A DNA stretch of 64,000 nt from Polynucleobacter sp. HIN11. GTDB lineage: Bacteria; Pseudomonadota; Gammaproteobacteria; Burkholderiales; Burkholderiaceae. How positions within the stretch are numbered: the stretch's first letter is position 1; the number at the start of each line of letters is the position of its first letter. This document shows positions 26,242 to 36,019 of this stretch, one piece after another. The notes under the pieces were generated by a model. The model was given only the letters and a program-made list of their open reading frames with translations. It had not been told where the DNA came from and did not search any database. The DNA is taken from the NCBI RefSeq assembly GCF_030297675.1, contig NZ_AP028142.1:124001-188000 (forward strand). The letters are read 5' to 3'. Made by a program: the position numbers and the translations under genes.

Positions 26242-27401
26242 TCTTGGCCCAATGGTTACAAGACGATTATGGATTTTTCCGGGTCTTCTCTTACATCACC
26301 TTTCGTGCCGTGATGGCAACCATGACCGCACTTCTGATTGGTCTTGTCTTTGGCCCTTGGGTGATTCGGAAGTTGACTTCGATGAAAGTGGATCAAGCGG
26401 TTCGTACCAATGGACCCCAAACGCATTTAGCCAAAGTAGGCACCCCCACGATGGGTGGCGTATTGATCCTCATTGCTATTTTTATCTCCTGCGTGTTGTG
26501 GGCCGATTTGAGTAATCGCTTTATTTGGATCGTCATGCTAGTGACCTTTGGTTTTGGTGCGATTGGTTGGGTCGATGACTATCGCAAGGTAGTCCACAAG
26601 GATCCCAAAGGAATGTCTTCAAGAGAAAAATTCTTTTGGCAAACCTTGATTGGTTTATTTGCAGCGATTTATCTAGCGTTCTCGGTTTCAGAAGTCAATA
26701 ACCTGAAGGTTCTACAGTTATTCATGAGTTGGGTCGAGAGCGGCTTCTCCTTAGATCTGCCAGCCAAGTCAAACTTAACCGTCCCCTTCATGAAAGAAGT
26801 GAGTTATCCCTTGGGGGTTATGGGCTTCATCATTTTGAGTTACTTGGTCATTGTTGGTAGTAGTAATGCCGTGAACTTAACGGATGGTCTAGATGGATTA
26901 GTCATCATGCCCGTGATTTTGGTGGGCGCTGCACTAGGAGCCTTTGCCTATGTTATGGGTAACGCAATCTACGCGAAGTATTTGCTATTTCCTCATATTC
27001 CGGGTGCCGGTGAGTTATTGATCTTTTGTGGTGCGATGGGTGGCGCAGGCCTAGCGTTTCTTTGGTACAACGCGCATCCCGCCCAAGTTTTTATGGGTGA
27101 CGTAGGCGCTCTCGCTCTGGGCGGCGCCCTAGGAACCATCGCAGTCATTGTTCGTCAAGAGATTGTTCTCTTTGTGATGGGCGGGATTTTCGTTGCTGAA
27201 ACAGTCTCTGTGATGATGCAAGTTCTATGGTTCAAGTTCACCAAAAAATATTATGGTGAAGGACGACGTATTTTCCGGATGGCGCCTTTGCATCATCATT
27301 TTGAACTTGGCGGATGGCGCGAGACGCAAGTAGTTGTGCGTTTTTGGATCATTACGATTTTGTTGGTGCTCGTTGGCTTGTCAAGCCTTAAGTTACGGTG
27401 A
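26232..27401 (+). CDS. mraY: phospho-MurNAc-pentapeptide transferase
   Basis: A 389-residue membrane enzyme making lipid I from UDP-MurNAc-pentapeptide and undecaprenyl phosphate. About ten hydrophobic helices are seen. Catalytic cytoplasmic loops include TPTMGGVLIL near 74, WVDDYRKVVHKDPKG with the Asp-Asp pair near 113, NLTDGLDGL near 216 and APLHHHFELGGW near 350. The start MLLILAQWLQDD is typical. Overlap with murF and a 15-bp gap to murD. Confidence 0.97.
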   Translation: MLLILAQWLQDDYGFFRVFSYITFRAVMATMTALLIGLVFGPWVIRKLTSMKVDQAVRTNGPQTHLAKVGTPTMGGVLILIAIFISCVLWADLSNRFIWIVMLVTFGFGAIGWVDDYRKVVHKDPKGMSSREKFFWQTLIGLFAAIYLAFSVSEVNNLKVLQLFMSWVESGFSLDLPAKSNLTVPFMKEVSYPLGVMGFIILSYLVIVGSSNAVNLTDGLDGLVIMPVILVGAALGAFAYVMGNAIYAKYLLFPHIPGAGELLIFCGAMGGAGLAFLWYNAHPAQVFMGDVGALALGGALGTIAVIVRQEIVLFVMGGIFVAETVSVMMQVLWFKFTKKYYGEGRRIFRMAPLHHHFELGGWRETQVVVRFWIITILLVLVGLSSLKLR

Positions 27402-27416
27402 GAAACGATTAATACG

Positions 27417-29105
27417 ATGAACCAGCGCTTACTTTACCCATTTAGTTCCAGTCATGGCGATGAGTTCGCCAGACTAACTTCACCACAAATCCTAATTGTG
27501 GGTTTAGGTGAATCTGGCTATGCCATGGCGAAGTGGTGCTTAAGCCAGGGTGCACAAGTACAACTTGCTGATACACGCCCTCTCTCGAAGCTAAATTCAC
27601 AACAACAAACTTGGCTTAGTGAGCTTAAGGATGGGGGACTCAAGTCCTTTACCCCTGAAGTAAGCGATTGGAAGGGATTGCTCGAGCAAGCTGATATTTT
27701 AGGAATCAGCCCTGGCTTATCGCCACTGCAAGAGCCGGCTAATTCATTTTTAGCCATCTGCGAGGAGCGCAAGATCCCTGTTTGGAGCGAAATCGAATTT
27801 TTTGCACGTGCACTAGCAGCTTTGAATCGAATGGCTTTAGAGACTCATACAAAGTATCAGCCTAACATTCTGGCGATTACTGGCACTAATGGCAAAACAA
27901 CCACCAGTGCGCTAACTGCACAAATTTGTGAGAGAGCTGGTCGTCATGTTGCCTTGGCTGGCAATATCAGTCCGGCCGCACTTGAAAAATTGAGTACCGT
28001 ATTGAATGAGGCGGAGAGTTTTGCTGATTTGCCGCACATCTGGGTATTGGAGTTGTCGAGTTTTCAGTTGCACTTTACCCATACACTCAATCCAACCGCA
28101 GCAACCGTTCTCAATCTCTCGCAAGATCACTTAGATTGGCATGGCGATATGCAAGCGTATGCAGCTGCGAAGGCCCGGATTTTGGGAAGGGATTCAGTCT
28201 TGGTTCTCAATCGCGACGATTCCTTGGTAAATGAAATATTTAGTGATGTCGTCGATCATAAGATCATTTCGTTTGGAAGTGATGTGCCAAGGGAGAGTGA
28301 CTCATTTGGCATTGAGCGTGACTTAAATGGCGGTGGAATCGATTGGTTGGTTTGGGCAGAGCCTGATGAAGCGACCCAAGCGCTGGAGCAGGAGGAAGCG
28401 CAAGAGGGATTCATTAAGCGTCGCCGTCGCAGGAAAAATAATGCGTATGAGGAAGCTGAAAGCTTACGACTCAAGCGACTAATTCCGGCAGATGCGCTCC
28501 GTATTCGTGGTCGGCATAACGCTCTGAATGCACTCGCTGCACTTGCACTTGCTCGTGCCGCAGGCTTAGGTATCGGCTTGCTCTTACATGGCTTACGTGA
28601 GTATCAGGGCGAACCGCATCGGGTTCAAACCGTCGCCGTGATTCGGGATGTGGAATACATTGACGATAGCAAGGGTACTAATGTGGGGGCAACCGTTGCT
28701 GCATTAATGGGTTTAGGGACTGCTTCAAGCCAAAAAAATATATGGCTCATTGCAGGCGGTGATGGAAAAGGCCAAGACTTTACCCCCTTATCTGAACCGA
28801 TCAATCGATTTGTAAAAGGCCTCATCCTGATAGGTCGTGATGGCCCAGCGATTAAGGCAGTGTGCTCAAGCCCAATCAGCCAAGGTAGTTTACAAGTGAT
28901 AGAAGCAAAGGACTTGGAGTCGGCTGTTCAGTCAGTAGCCCAACATGCAGCAGCTGGTGACCTTGTTTTGTTATCCCCGGCTTGTGCGAGCTTTGATATG
29001 TTTAAAAACTATCAACACCGAGCACAGGTTTTTGTGGATGCTGTTCATGAGCTCACGAATCAATGGAGCGATAGTCCCAATGAACATCTAGGGGCGTCGG
29101 TATGA
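27417..29105 (+). CDS. murD: UDP-MurNAc-L-alanine:D-glutamate ligase, with insertion
   Basis: A 562-residue Mur ligase, well over 100 residues longer than E. coli MurD (438). The Rossmann start is ILIVGLGESGYAMAKW near 25-40 and the ATP loop TGTNGKTT is near 155-162. ELSSFQL, DHLDWHG and DDSKGTN are conserved. The extra length comes from about 40 residues before the P-loop and a highly charged insertion around residues 305-350 containing five consecutive arginines (about 335-339). Similar insertions are familiar from Burkholderiales MurD. The core is intact, so it should be active. Confidence 0.95.
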   Translation: MNQRLLYPFSSSHGDEFARLTSPQILIVGLGESGYAMAKWCLSQGAQVQLADTRPLSKLNSQQQTWLSELKDGGLKSFTPEVSDWKGLLEQADILGISPGLSPLQEPANSFLAICEERKIPVWSEIEFFARALAALNRMALETHTKYQPNILAITGTNGKTTTSALTAQICERAGRHVALAGNISPAALEKLSTVLNEAESFADLPHIWVLELSSFQLHFTHTLNPTAATVLNLSQDHLDWHGDMQAYAAAKARILGRDSVLVLNRDDSLVNEIFSDVVDHKIISFGSDVPRESDSFGIERDLNGGGIDWLVWAEPDEATQALEQEEAQEGFIKRRRRRKNNAYEEAESLRLKRLIPADALRIRGRHNALNALAALALARAAGLGIGLLLHGLREYQGEPHRVQTVAVIRDVEYIDDSKGTNVGATVAALMGLGTASSQKNIWLIAGGDGKGQDFTPLSEPINRFVKGLILIGRDGPAIKAVCSSPISQGSLQVIEAKDLESAVQSVAQHAAAGDLVLLSPACASFDMFKNYQHRAQVFVDAVHELTNQWSDSPNEHLGASV

Positions 29106-30343
29106 ATATTCGTCAGAACCGTTTTTGGAATATCTCGCGCGAGGGCTTTGATGGATTTCGTTCGGGGCTGCGCGATGCGGTATCCGGTGTTGAGCAAACG
29201 CGTTCGCGCATGATGGAGTATGACCAATTGCTGGTTTGGGCGGTGTTGTCTTTAAGCCTAATTGGCCTTGTGATGGTTTATTCAGCTTCGATTACCTTGG
29301 CTGATGGCCCCAAATATGCCAACTACAGCAGTAATCACTTTTTGATTCGGCATTTGATCTCGCTCGGGATCGCGGTATTTGTTGGGTTTTGGGTCTTTAA
29401 GATTCCAGTGAAAACGTGGGATAAGTTAGCTCCCTATATTTTTGCGTTCACGATTTTGCTCCTAATTGCTGTATTGATTCCTGGAATCGGTAAGGGCGTG
29501 AATGGCGCACGGCGTTGGATTTCCTTAGGAGTGATGAATTTCCAACCATCCGAGCTGATGAAATTCGCTGTGATTATCTTTGCAGCCAGTTACACCGTCA
29601 AACGCCAGGAGCATCTGCATTCCTTTGTGAAGGGCTTTGTCCCCATGGGGCTAGCAGTTGCCTTAGTTGGACTATTGCTGATGCTTGAGCCCGATATGGG
29701 AGCCTTCATGGTGATCGCCATCATTGCCATGGGCATTTTGTTCTTAGGCGGAATCAATGCCAAATTGTTTGCTGGCTTAACGATTGTTGGTGTAGTGATT
29801 GTGGCAACCGTCATCGCCTTATCCGAGTTTAGACGTCAGCGAATTTTTGCATTTTTAGATCCTTGGCAAGCCGAGCATGCTGCACGCAAGGGCTATCAAT
29901 TAGTTCACTCCTTGATGGCCTTTGGACGTGGCGAGTGGTTTGGTGTTGGTTTAGGTGGGAGTGTTGAGAAATTGCATTACTTACCGGAAGCGCACACCGA
30001 CTTCATCTTGGCGGTGATTGGTGAAGAACTTGGTTTTGTGGGTGTGTTTGTAGTGATCCTACTTTTTTATTGGATCGTACGTCGTGCATTTCTCATTGGT
30101 CGTACTGCCTTGCAATTGGATCGAAGTTTTGCGGGACTCTGCGCCAAAGGCATCGGTATTTGGGTCGGCTGGCAAGCCTTTATCAATATGGGTGTGAACC
30201 TAGGTCTTCTGCCGACGAAGGGCTTGACTCTGCCGCTCGTGAGTTACGGCGGCTCAGCTATTTTGATGAATATGGTGGCTTTCGCAGTCTTATTAAAGAT
30301 TGATTATGAGAACCGAATCTTGATGCGCGGAGGCAAGCTATGA
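29102..30343 (+). CDS. ftsW: septal peptidoglycan polymerase FtsW
   Basis: A 413-residue SEDS-family glycosyltransferase with about ten membrane helices and a roughly 45-residue cytoplasmic N-terminus. MVYSAS near 58, GARRWISLG near 134, QPSELMKFA near 146, LLEPDMGAFMV near 198 and the late GLTLPLVSYGGSA block are SEDS signatures. It works with FtsI at the septum. It overlaps murD and murG by 4 bp each. Confidence 0.96.
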   Translation: MNIRQNRFWNISREGFDGFRSGLRDAVSGVEQTRSRMMEYDQLLVWAVLSLSLIGLVMVYSASITLADGPKYANYSSNHFLIRHLISLGIAVFVGFWVFKIPVKTWDKLAPYIFAFTILLLIAVLIPGIGKGVNGARRWISLGVMNFQPSELMKFAVIIFAASYTVKRQEHLHSFVKGFVPMGLAVALVGLLLMLEPDMGAFMVIAIIAMGILFLGGINAKLFAGLTIVGVVIVATVIALSEFRRQRIFAFLDPWQAEHAARKGYQLVHSLMAFGRGEWFGVGLGGSVEKLHYLPEAHTDFILAVIGEELGFVGVFVVILLFYWIVRRAFLIGRTALQLDRSFAGLCAKGIGIWVGWQAFINMGVNLGLLPTKGLTLPLVSYGGSAILMNMVAFAVLLKIDYENRILMRGGKL

Positions 30344-31410
30344 CCATGGCTGGGCGCTCTATCTTGGTCATGGCTGGCGGTACTGGCGGTCATATCTTCC
30401 CAGGCTTGGCCGTTGCAGAATGTCTGCGCAAACAGGGTTGGTCTGTATCGTGGATGGGAAATCCCAGCGGTATGGAATATCGCTTAGTGCCGGCAAAAGG
30501 ATTTATTTTTGAGGGCGTGCAATTTGGTGGCTTACGGGGCAAGGGAATACTGACAAAGTTACTAATGCCATTTCGGTTAGTTCGCGCCATGATGCAAAGC
30601 TGGAAAATTTTGCGTCGTTTGAAGCCAAGCGTGGTGTTAGGTATGGGAGGTTACATCACCTTCCCAGGGGGCTTAGTGAGCTACCTGATGGGCCGGCCTT
30701 TGGTGCTACATGAGGCGAACTCGGTTGCTGGAAGTGCTAATCGAGTATTGGCGCGTTTTGCGACGCGAGTCCTTACTGGATTTCCGCACACACTCGAACA
30801 TGGCCAGTGGGTGGGTAATCCGATTCGTGAGAGCGTTGAGGGGCTGGGCGATTGCAAGACACGCTATGCAATGCGTCAGGGCCCGCTGCATTTACTGGTA
30901 GTTGGTGGAAGTTTGGGGGCTGCTGCACTCAATACAGAGGTTCCAGAGGCTTTAGCTTTATTACCAGCCGATCAGCGCCCAAACGTGATGCATCAGACTG
31001 GTGAGCAGCATTTGGAGGCAGTGACAAAAAAATATCAACAATTGGACGTTCATGCTGAGCTAAAGCCATTCATTGAGGACATGGCCGCAGCGTATGCTCA
31101 TGCTGATTTAGTGATTTGCCGTGCTGGAGCAATGACCGTGTCTGAGATCTCGGCCGCTGGGGTTGCTGCTTGTTTTGTACCATTTCCATACGCAATTGAT
31201 GATCACCAGACCGCTAATGCGCGTTTTCTGTCCGATGCAAAGGCTGCAATATTGATGCCTCAAGCGGAGTTGGATGCAGCTGCGTTGGCAAACTTAATTT
31301 TAGGATTGCGGCGCGAGGATTTAGCCGAAATCGCTGTGAAAGCGCAGGCGCTTGCAAAGTTTCGTGCGACCGAGGAAGTTGCCTCAATTTGTAAGGAGTG
31401 CGCGCGATGA
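30340..31410 (+). CDS. murG: undecaprenyl-PP-MurNAc-pentapeptide GlcNAc transferase
   Basis: A 356-residue GT-B glycosyltransferase that makes lipid II from lipid I on the cytoplasmic face. The glycine-rich N-terminal loop MAGGTGGHIFPGLAVAE is near 11-27, MGGYITFPG near 104, HEANSVAGSANR near 126 and the second-domain loop VVGGSLGAAALN near 187. The UDP-GlcNAc site segment ICRAGAMTVSEI lies near 258. It overlaps murC by 4 bp (ATGA). Confidence 0.96.
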   Translation: MTMAGRSILVMAGGTGGHIFPGLAVAECLRKQGWSVSWMGNPSGMEYRLVPAKGFIFEGVQFGGLRGKGILTKLLMPFRLVRAMMQSWKILRRLKPSVVLGMGGYITFPGGLVSYLMGRPLVLHEANSVAGSANRVLARFATRVLTGFPHTLEHGQWVGNPIRESVEGLGDCKTRYAMRQGPLHLLVVGGSLGAAALNTEVPEALALLPADQRPNVMHQTGEQHLEAVTKKYQQLDVHAELKPFIEDMAAAYAHADLVICRAGAMTVSEISAAGVAACFVPFPYAIDDHQTANARFLSDAKAAILMPQAELDAAALANLILGLRREDLAEIAVKAQALAKFRATEEVASICKECAR

Positions 31411-32813
31411 AGCATATCGTACAGCACATTCATTTTGTAGGAATTGGTGGCGCCGGCATGTGCGGCATTGCTGAAGTACTCCTCAATTTAGGCTATCGCG
31501 TTTCGGGATCAGATTTAGCGGAGTCTACAGTTACGAAGCGACTAATAGCCTTAGGGGCACAAATTGCAATTGGGCACGATGCGAAGAATATCGGTGATGC
31601 CGAAGCAGTGGTAATTTCGTCGGCGGTCACTGGAAATAATCCGGAAGTACTTGCTGCCAGAGCCAATCGCATTCCAGTAATCCAGCGTGCCGTCATGCTT
31701 GGTGAGTTAATGCGCTTAAAGCAGGGAATCGCAATTGCTGGCACGCACGGCAAAACGACGACGACAAGTTTAGTTGCCTCGGTGCTTGCAGAGGGTGGTT
31801 TGGATCCAACCTTCGTGATTGGTGGAAAGCTCAATTCAGCCGGTGTGAATGCACGCTTAGGGCAAGGCGAATTTATTGTGGTTGAGGCTGACGAATCAGA
31901 TGCTTCGTTCTTGCAGCTCTATCCGGCCATGGAAGTAATCACCAATATTGATGCGGATCACATGGATACCTATCAGCATGATATGGCCCGCTTAAAGCAA
32001 ACGTTTGTGCAATTTACGCAGCGCATGCCATTCTATGGAATTGCAGTCCTTTGTATTGAAGACAGCAATGTTCGGGATATTCTGCCGTTTGTTTCGCAAC
32101 CAATCTTACGCTATGGATTTTCTGAAGATGCTGAGATTCGCGCAACCGATATCAAAGCTGTTGGCACGCAAATGCACTTTACGGTTCATCGTCGAGCAAT
32201 TCGCAGGCATGGTTCTAGACCTGGCCCATTAAAAATTATTCTTAATTTGCCTGGTCAGCACAATGTACTGAATGCATTAGCAGCGATTGGAATTGCAACT
32301 GAACTGGGCGTTAGCGACGATGCAATTACGCATGCCTTATTGCAATTTAGTGGTGTCGGACGTCGTTTCCAACATTATGGCGATATTGCCTTAGCGGGTG
32401 GTGGAACATTTACCTTGATTGATGATTATGGTCATCATCCCGTTGAAATGAATGCAACCTTAGCGGCTGCACGTGGCGCGTATCCAGATCGGCGTTTAGT
32501 TTTGGCATTCCAGCCTCACCGATTTACTCGTACTCGCGATTGCTTTGGTGAATTTGTCAATGTATTACGCCAGTTTGATACCGTAGTCCTCACTAATGTG
32601 TATCCGGCCGGTGAGGCGCGCATTGCAGGCGCCGATAGTAAAAGCTTGATGAAAGCCTTAGGTAAATCGACCCCAGTCCAAGTGGTTGAGGATCTTCAGG
32701 AGATCCCTACCGCATTAAGTGGACTTCTCCAAGACGGTGATGTCTTGATTACGATGGGCGCTGGCTCTATTTCCAAGTTACCCCAGATGCTCGTGGAGAA
32801 TAGCCATGGCTAA
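31407..32813 (+). CDS. murC: UDP-N-acetylmuramate:L-alanine ligase
   Basis: The frame is open from GTG 31398, but ATG 31407 has AAGGAG eight bases upstream and forms an ATGA overlap with the murG stop, giving 468 residues starting MKHIVQHIHFVGIGGAGM. The ATP loop GTHGKTTT is near 112-119. EADESDASFL, ITNIDADHMD and DDYGHHPVE are conserved MurC blocks. It adds the first stem amino acid to UDP-MurNAc and overlaps ddl by 8 bp. Confidence 0.96.
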   Translation: MKHIVQHIHFVGIGGAGMCGIAEVLLNLGYRVSGSDLAESTVTKRLIALGAQIAIGHDAKNIGDAEAVVISSAVTGNNPEVLAARANRIPVIQRAVMLGELMRLKQGIAIAGTHGKTTTTSLVASVLAEGGLDPTFVIGGKLNSAGVNARLGQGEFIVVEADESDASFLQLYPAMEVITNIDADHMDTYQHDMARLKQTFVQFTQRMPFYGIAVLCIEDSNVRDILPFVSQPILRYGFSEDAEIRATDIKAVGTQMHFTVHRRAIRRHGSRPGPLKIILNLPGQHNVLNALAAIGIATELGVSDDAITHALLQFSGVGRRFQHYGDIALAGGGTFTLIDDYGHHPVEMNATLAAARGAYPDRRLVLAFQPHRFTRTRDCFGEFVNVLRQFDTVVLTNVYPAGEARIAGADSKSLMKALGKSTPVQVVEDLQEIPTALSGLLQDGDVLITMGAGSISKLPQMLVENSHG

Positions 32814-33831
32814 TCTTCAAACGATCCATCCCTGGGGTCAGCAGGTTGCTGCGCAACTCGCTCAGTTGAGCCCCAAACAATTTGGGCGCGTTGGTGTATT
32901 AATGGGTGGACGTTCTGCCGAACGTGAGATCTCGCTCTTGTCGGGTCAAGGAGTGCTGAGTGCGCTTTTAGAAAAGGGTATTGATGCACACGCCTTTGAT
33001 CCAGGCGTGCGCAGTCCAGTTGAGATTGCTAAGGAACAATTTGATCGTGTCTTTATTACACTGCATGGCCGTTATGGTGAAGATGGAACGATCCAAGGTC
33101 TTCTTGAGTTACTTAATATTCCGTATACGGGTAGTGGTGTTTTGGCCTCGGCCTTATCGATTGATAAGGTGGTGACTAAGCAAGTCTGGCAGAGTCATCA
33201 CTTATCAACACCACGCTATGAGGTCTTAACGGACGATAGCAATTGGGATCGTGTTGCACATCATTTAGGACTGCCTTTGGTTGTGAAGCCAGCACATGAA
33301 GGATCCTCATTGGGTTTAAGTAAGGTGCGACGCATTGAGGAACTTCCAACCGCTTATAAGTTGGCAGCCAAATTAGATCGACGGGTTTTGGCAGAAGCCT
33401 GCATCGTTGGTCCAGAGCTCACCTGTCCGATTGTAGGTCAGGGCGCTACTGCCCAAGCACTGCCACTCATCCAAATCATTCCTCCAGAAGCTGGTTATGA
33501 CTTTCATCACAAATACTTTTCAGATGAGACTCAATATCGCTGTCCTCCAGGACTTGATCCAGAGCTTGAGCACCAGATTCAGGAGCTTGCAGTATCAGCC
33601 TATCGAGCGCTGGGTTGCCGAATGTGGGGTCGCGCGGACGTCATGCTCGATGCGGCCAGTCAGAATAAGCCCTATTTACTGGAGATGAACACATCTCCAG
33701 GAATGACCTCGCATTCATTGGTACCAATGGCTGCTAAAGCAGCCGGCGTCCCCTATGCTGATCTGGTGATGTGGATCCTAAGCCAGACCTTGGAAGGTAC
33801 GTTTTCTTCACCAGAGGTTCACCAGTCATGA
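32806..33831 (+). CDS. ddlB: D-alanine:D-alanine ligase
   Basis: A 341-residue ATP-grasp enzyme providing D-Ala-D-Ala for MurF. GVLMGGRSAEREISLLSG near 28-45, LHGRYGEDGTIQGLLE near 85-100 and VVKPAHEGSSLGL near 160 are visible, with the metal-binding end YLLEMNTSPGMTSHSLVP near 285-302. The N-terminus carries about 25 extra residues ahead of the Rossmann strand. It is the DdlB position in the dcw cluster. The stop overlaps ftsQ by 4 bp. Confidence 0.95.
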   Translation: MANLQTIHPWGQQVAAQLAQLSPKQFGRVGVLMGGRSAEREISLLSGQGVLSALLEKGIDAHAFDPGVRSPVEIAKEQFDRVFITLHGRYGEDGTIQGLLELLNIPYTGSGVLASALSIDKVVTKQVWQSHHLSTPRYEVLTDDSNWDRVAHHLGLPLVVKPAHEGSSLGLSKVRRIEELPTAYKLAAKLDRRVLAEACIVGPELTCPIVGQGATAQALPLIQIIPPEAGYDFHHKYFSDETQYRCPPGLDPELEHQIQELAVSAYRALGCRMWGRADVMLDAASQNKPYLLEMNTSPGMTSHSLVPMAAKAAGVPYADLVMWILSQTLEGTFSSPEVHQS

Positions 33832-34730
33832 CAGCGATACAACGGATCTCGGACGCAATCAATTTTGCGATCGCACCGGTTTGGAATCATGCGCAGCGCA
33901 TGCAAGAAATTACGCGTTGGTTGATGCGCTTTTTTATTTTGGCTGTTGTCTTATCCATCTTTATTTGGCTCAGTCATCAACCGGTATTTACCTTAAAGCA
34001 TTTACAGATTGAGTCTGCTGGTCATCAGGACTTAAAGCATGTGCATCTTCCTGCGGTTCGAGCTCAGGTTTTGGATAAAGTTCAGGGTAATTTTTTCAGT
34101 GTTCGTTTGCAAGATGTGAAGGATGCCTTCGAAGCACTACCTTGGGTGCGCCATGCGAGTGTGCGTCGCGCCTGGCCCAATGGATTGATTGTGAGCATTG
34201 AAGAGCAAAAACCCCTAGGAGTTTGGGGCAAGGCTGATCAACAAAAGTTACTCAATGTTTATGGCGAAGTATTTGATGGCTCAGTTGCGGAGCTTGATGA
34301 AAACAGCCCCCTGATTGAATTTAGTGGACCAGATGGATCAAGCAAAGAAGTACTGCGTCTTTATCAAAAAGCCAGTACTTGGTTTAAACCGTGGGATGCT
34401 GAGGTTAAATCACTCACGCTATCGGATCGTTATGCGTGGCATATCAAGTTGAGCAATGGTGTGCGTATTGAGTTTGGGCGCGAAGAGGAGCAGGCCAAAG
34501 GCGCTCTAGATCAACGCGTTGCACAGCTTTTGCAATATTGGCCACAGGTTCAACAAAAATGGCCCAATCGGGTTGACGCAGTCGATCTGCGCTATCCCAA
34601 TGGGTTTGCTGTGCATATTGTGGGAGCGCCAACTAAAACAAGTGCACCCGCTATCAAAGTTGAAATACCGAAGGCGTATCAAATCGCTATTTTGAGTCAT
34701 GACGAGCAACGCATCGAGGAATGGAAATGA
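33828..34730 (+). CDS. ftsQ: cell division protein FtsQ
   Basis: From ATG 33828, overlapping the ddl stop as ATGA, the protein has 300 residues; the frame stays open to 33771 but that part lies inside ddl. A cytoplasmic tail of about 30 residues precedes one membrane helix (WLMRFFILAVVLSIFIWLS, near 28-46). A POTRA segment follows (FTLKHLQIES through SIEEQKPLGVWG), then the beta domain. FtsQ recruits FtsL and FtsB in the divisome. It overlaps ftsA by 4 bp. Confidence 0.95.
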   Translation: MTAIQRISDAINFAIAPVWNHAQRMQEITRWLMRFFILAVVLSIFIWLSHQPVFTLKHLQIESAGHQDLKHVHLPAVRAQVLDKVQGNFFSVRLQDVKDAFEALPWVRHASVRRAWPNGLIVSIEEQKPLGVWGKADQQKLLNVYGEVFDGSVAELDENSPLIEFSGPDGSSKEVLRLYQKASTWFKPWDAEVKSLTLSDRYAWHIKLSNGVRIEFGREEEQAKGALDQRVAQLLQYWPQVQQKWPNRVDAVDLRYPNGFAVHIVGAPTKTSAPAIKVEIPKAYQIAILSHDEQRIEEWK

Positions 34731-35956
34731 GTAAAGACAGCCGCGATTTATTGGTTGGATTAGATATTGGTACATCAAAAGTGGTGGCTTTGGTCGCAGA
34801 GCTTAACCCTGATGGCCAATTTAATGTCTTGGGTTTAGGGCAAACCTCCTCGAAAGGTTTAAAGAAAGGCGTAGTAGTCAATATTGAAGCAACTGTCCAG
34901 TCGATTCAGAAGGCGCTCGAGGAAGCCGAGTTAATGTCGGATCGTCGCATCGCTCAGGTTTACACCGGTATCGCTGGTAATCATATTGTGAGTTTTAACT
35001 CGAGCGGTATGGTGGCGATTCGGGACAAAGAGGTTGGCGCCGGAGATGTTGAGCGTGTTCTAGAAACGGCCAAAGCAATCAATATTCCCACCGATCAACA
35101 AATTCTTCATATTTTGATTCAGGAATTCATCATCGATGGTCAAGAGGATGTGCGTGAGCCGATTGGGATGAGCGGTATTCGTTTAGAGGTCAAGGTGCAT
35201 ATCGTGACTGGAGCAGTAAGTGCGGCACAAAATATTGTGAAGTGTGTCCGACGCTGTGGGCTAGAAGTGAATGATTTAATTTTGCAACCACTCGCTTCAA
35301 GTCTAGCGGTTCTAACCGAAGACGAGAGGGAGTTAGGCGTTGTATTAATTGATATTGGTGGCGGCACAACCGATATTGCCATTTATAGCCAAGGATCGAT
35401 TCGTCATACCGCAGTGATTCCTATTGCTGGTGATCAGATCACCAATGACATCGCGATGGCCTTACGAACCCCAACGGTTGAGGCAGAGGATTTGAAGATT
35501 CATCATGGGGTTGCCAAACAGGATATGGCCGACCCCAATGCCATGATCGATGTTCCTGGCGTGGGGGATCGTGAGCCCCGCCCAATGTCCAAACAAGCGC
35601 TTGCGGCAGTGATTGAGCCACGGGTTGAGGAACTCTTTACTTTAGTTCGCAACATTGTCCGTGAGTCGGGCTATGAAGACATGGTCTCTTCTGGAATCGT
35701 GTTGACTGGTGGCACCGCCATGATGCCGGGCATGGTTGAGTTGGCAGAGCAGGTTTTCTTAAAGCCTGCGCGCATTGGCACGCCTGAGTATCGCGGTCAC
35801 TTACATGAAGTATTGAGAAGTCCACGGTACTCCACCGGTCTTGGTTTGCTCATGGAAGGGCAGGCACAAATGATGCGTGGTCGCAGAGCAATTCAGGGCG
35901 GCAGTTTACAAGGCGTGGTTGCACGCATGAAGGAATGGTTTACAGGAAATTTTTGA
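34727..35956 (+). CDS. ftsA: cell division protein FtsA
   Basis: A 409-residue actin-fold protein from ATG 34727 (MSKDSRDLLVG), which has AGGA six bases upstream and an ATGA overlap with ftsQ; ATG 34721 would place that AGGA directly against the start. Phosphate 1 and 2 motifs are LDIGTSKVVAL near 10-20 and LIDIGGGTTDIAIY near 208-221, and ILTGGTAMMPG is near 327. The C-terminal amphipathic helix (GVVARMKEWFTGNF) anchors FtsZ to the membrane. A 63-bp gap leads to ftsZ. Confidence 0.96.
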   Translation: MSKDSRDLLVGLDIGTSKVVALVAELNPDGQFNVLGLGQTSSKGLKKGVVVNIEATVQSIQKALEEAELMSDRRIAQVYTGIAGNHIVSFNSSGMVAIRDKEVGAGDVERVLETAKAINIPTDQQILHILIQEFIIDGQEDVREPIGMSGIRLEVKVHIVTGAVSAAQNIVKCVRRCGLEVNDLILQPLASSLAVLTEDERELGVVLIDIGGGTTDIAIYSQGSIRHTAVIPIAGDQITNDIAMALRTPTVEAEDLKIHHGVAKQDMADPNAMIDVPGVGDREPRPMSKQALAAVIEPRVEELFTLVRNIVRESGYEDMVSSGIVLTGGTAMMPGMVELAEQVFLKPARIGTPEYRGHLHEVLRSPRYSTGLGLLMEGQAQMMRGRRAIQGGSLQGVVARMKEWFTGNF

Positions 35957-36019
35957 TTTTTTTCGTCGTCGTCAATCGGTGATCCATGGTGGAAAGCCGA
36001 TCTTATTAAGGAGGGTGTT

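Noticed and set aside
35957..36019. hairpin between ftsA and ftsZ (ATCGGT/GCCGAT at 35975-36001)
   Set aside because: A 6-bp stem with one G-U pair and a 15-nt loop is within chance expectation, and the T run precedes rather than follows it.
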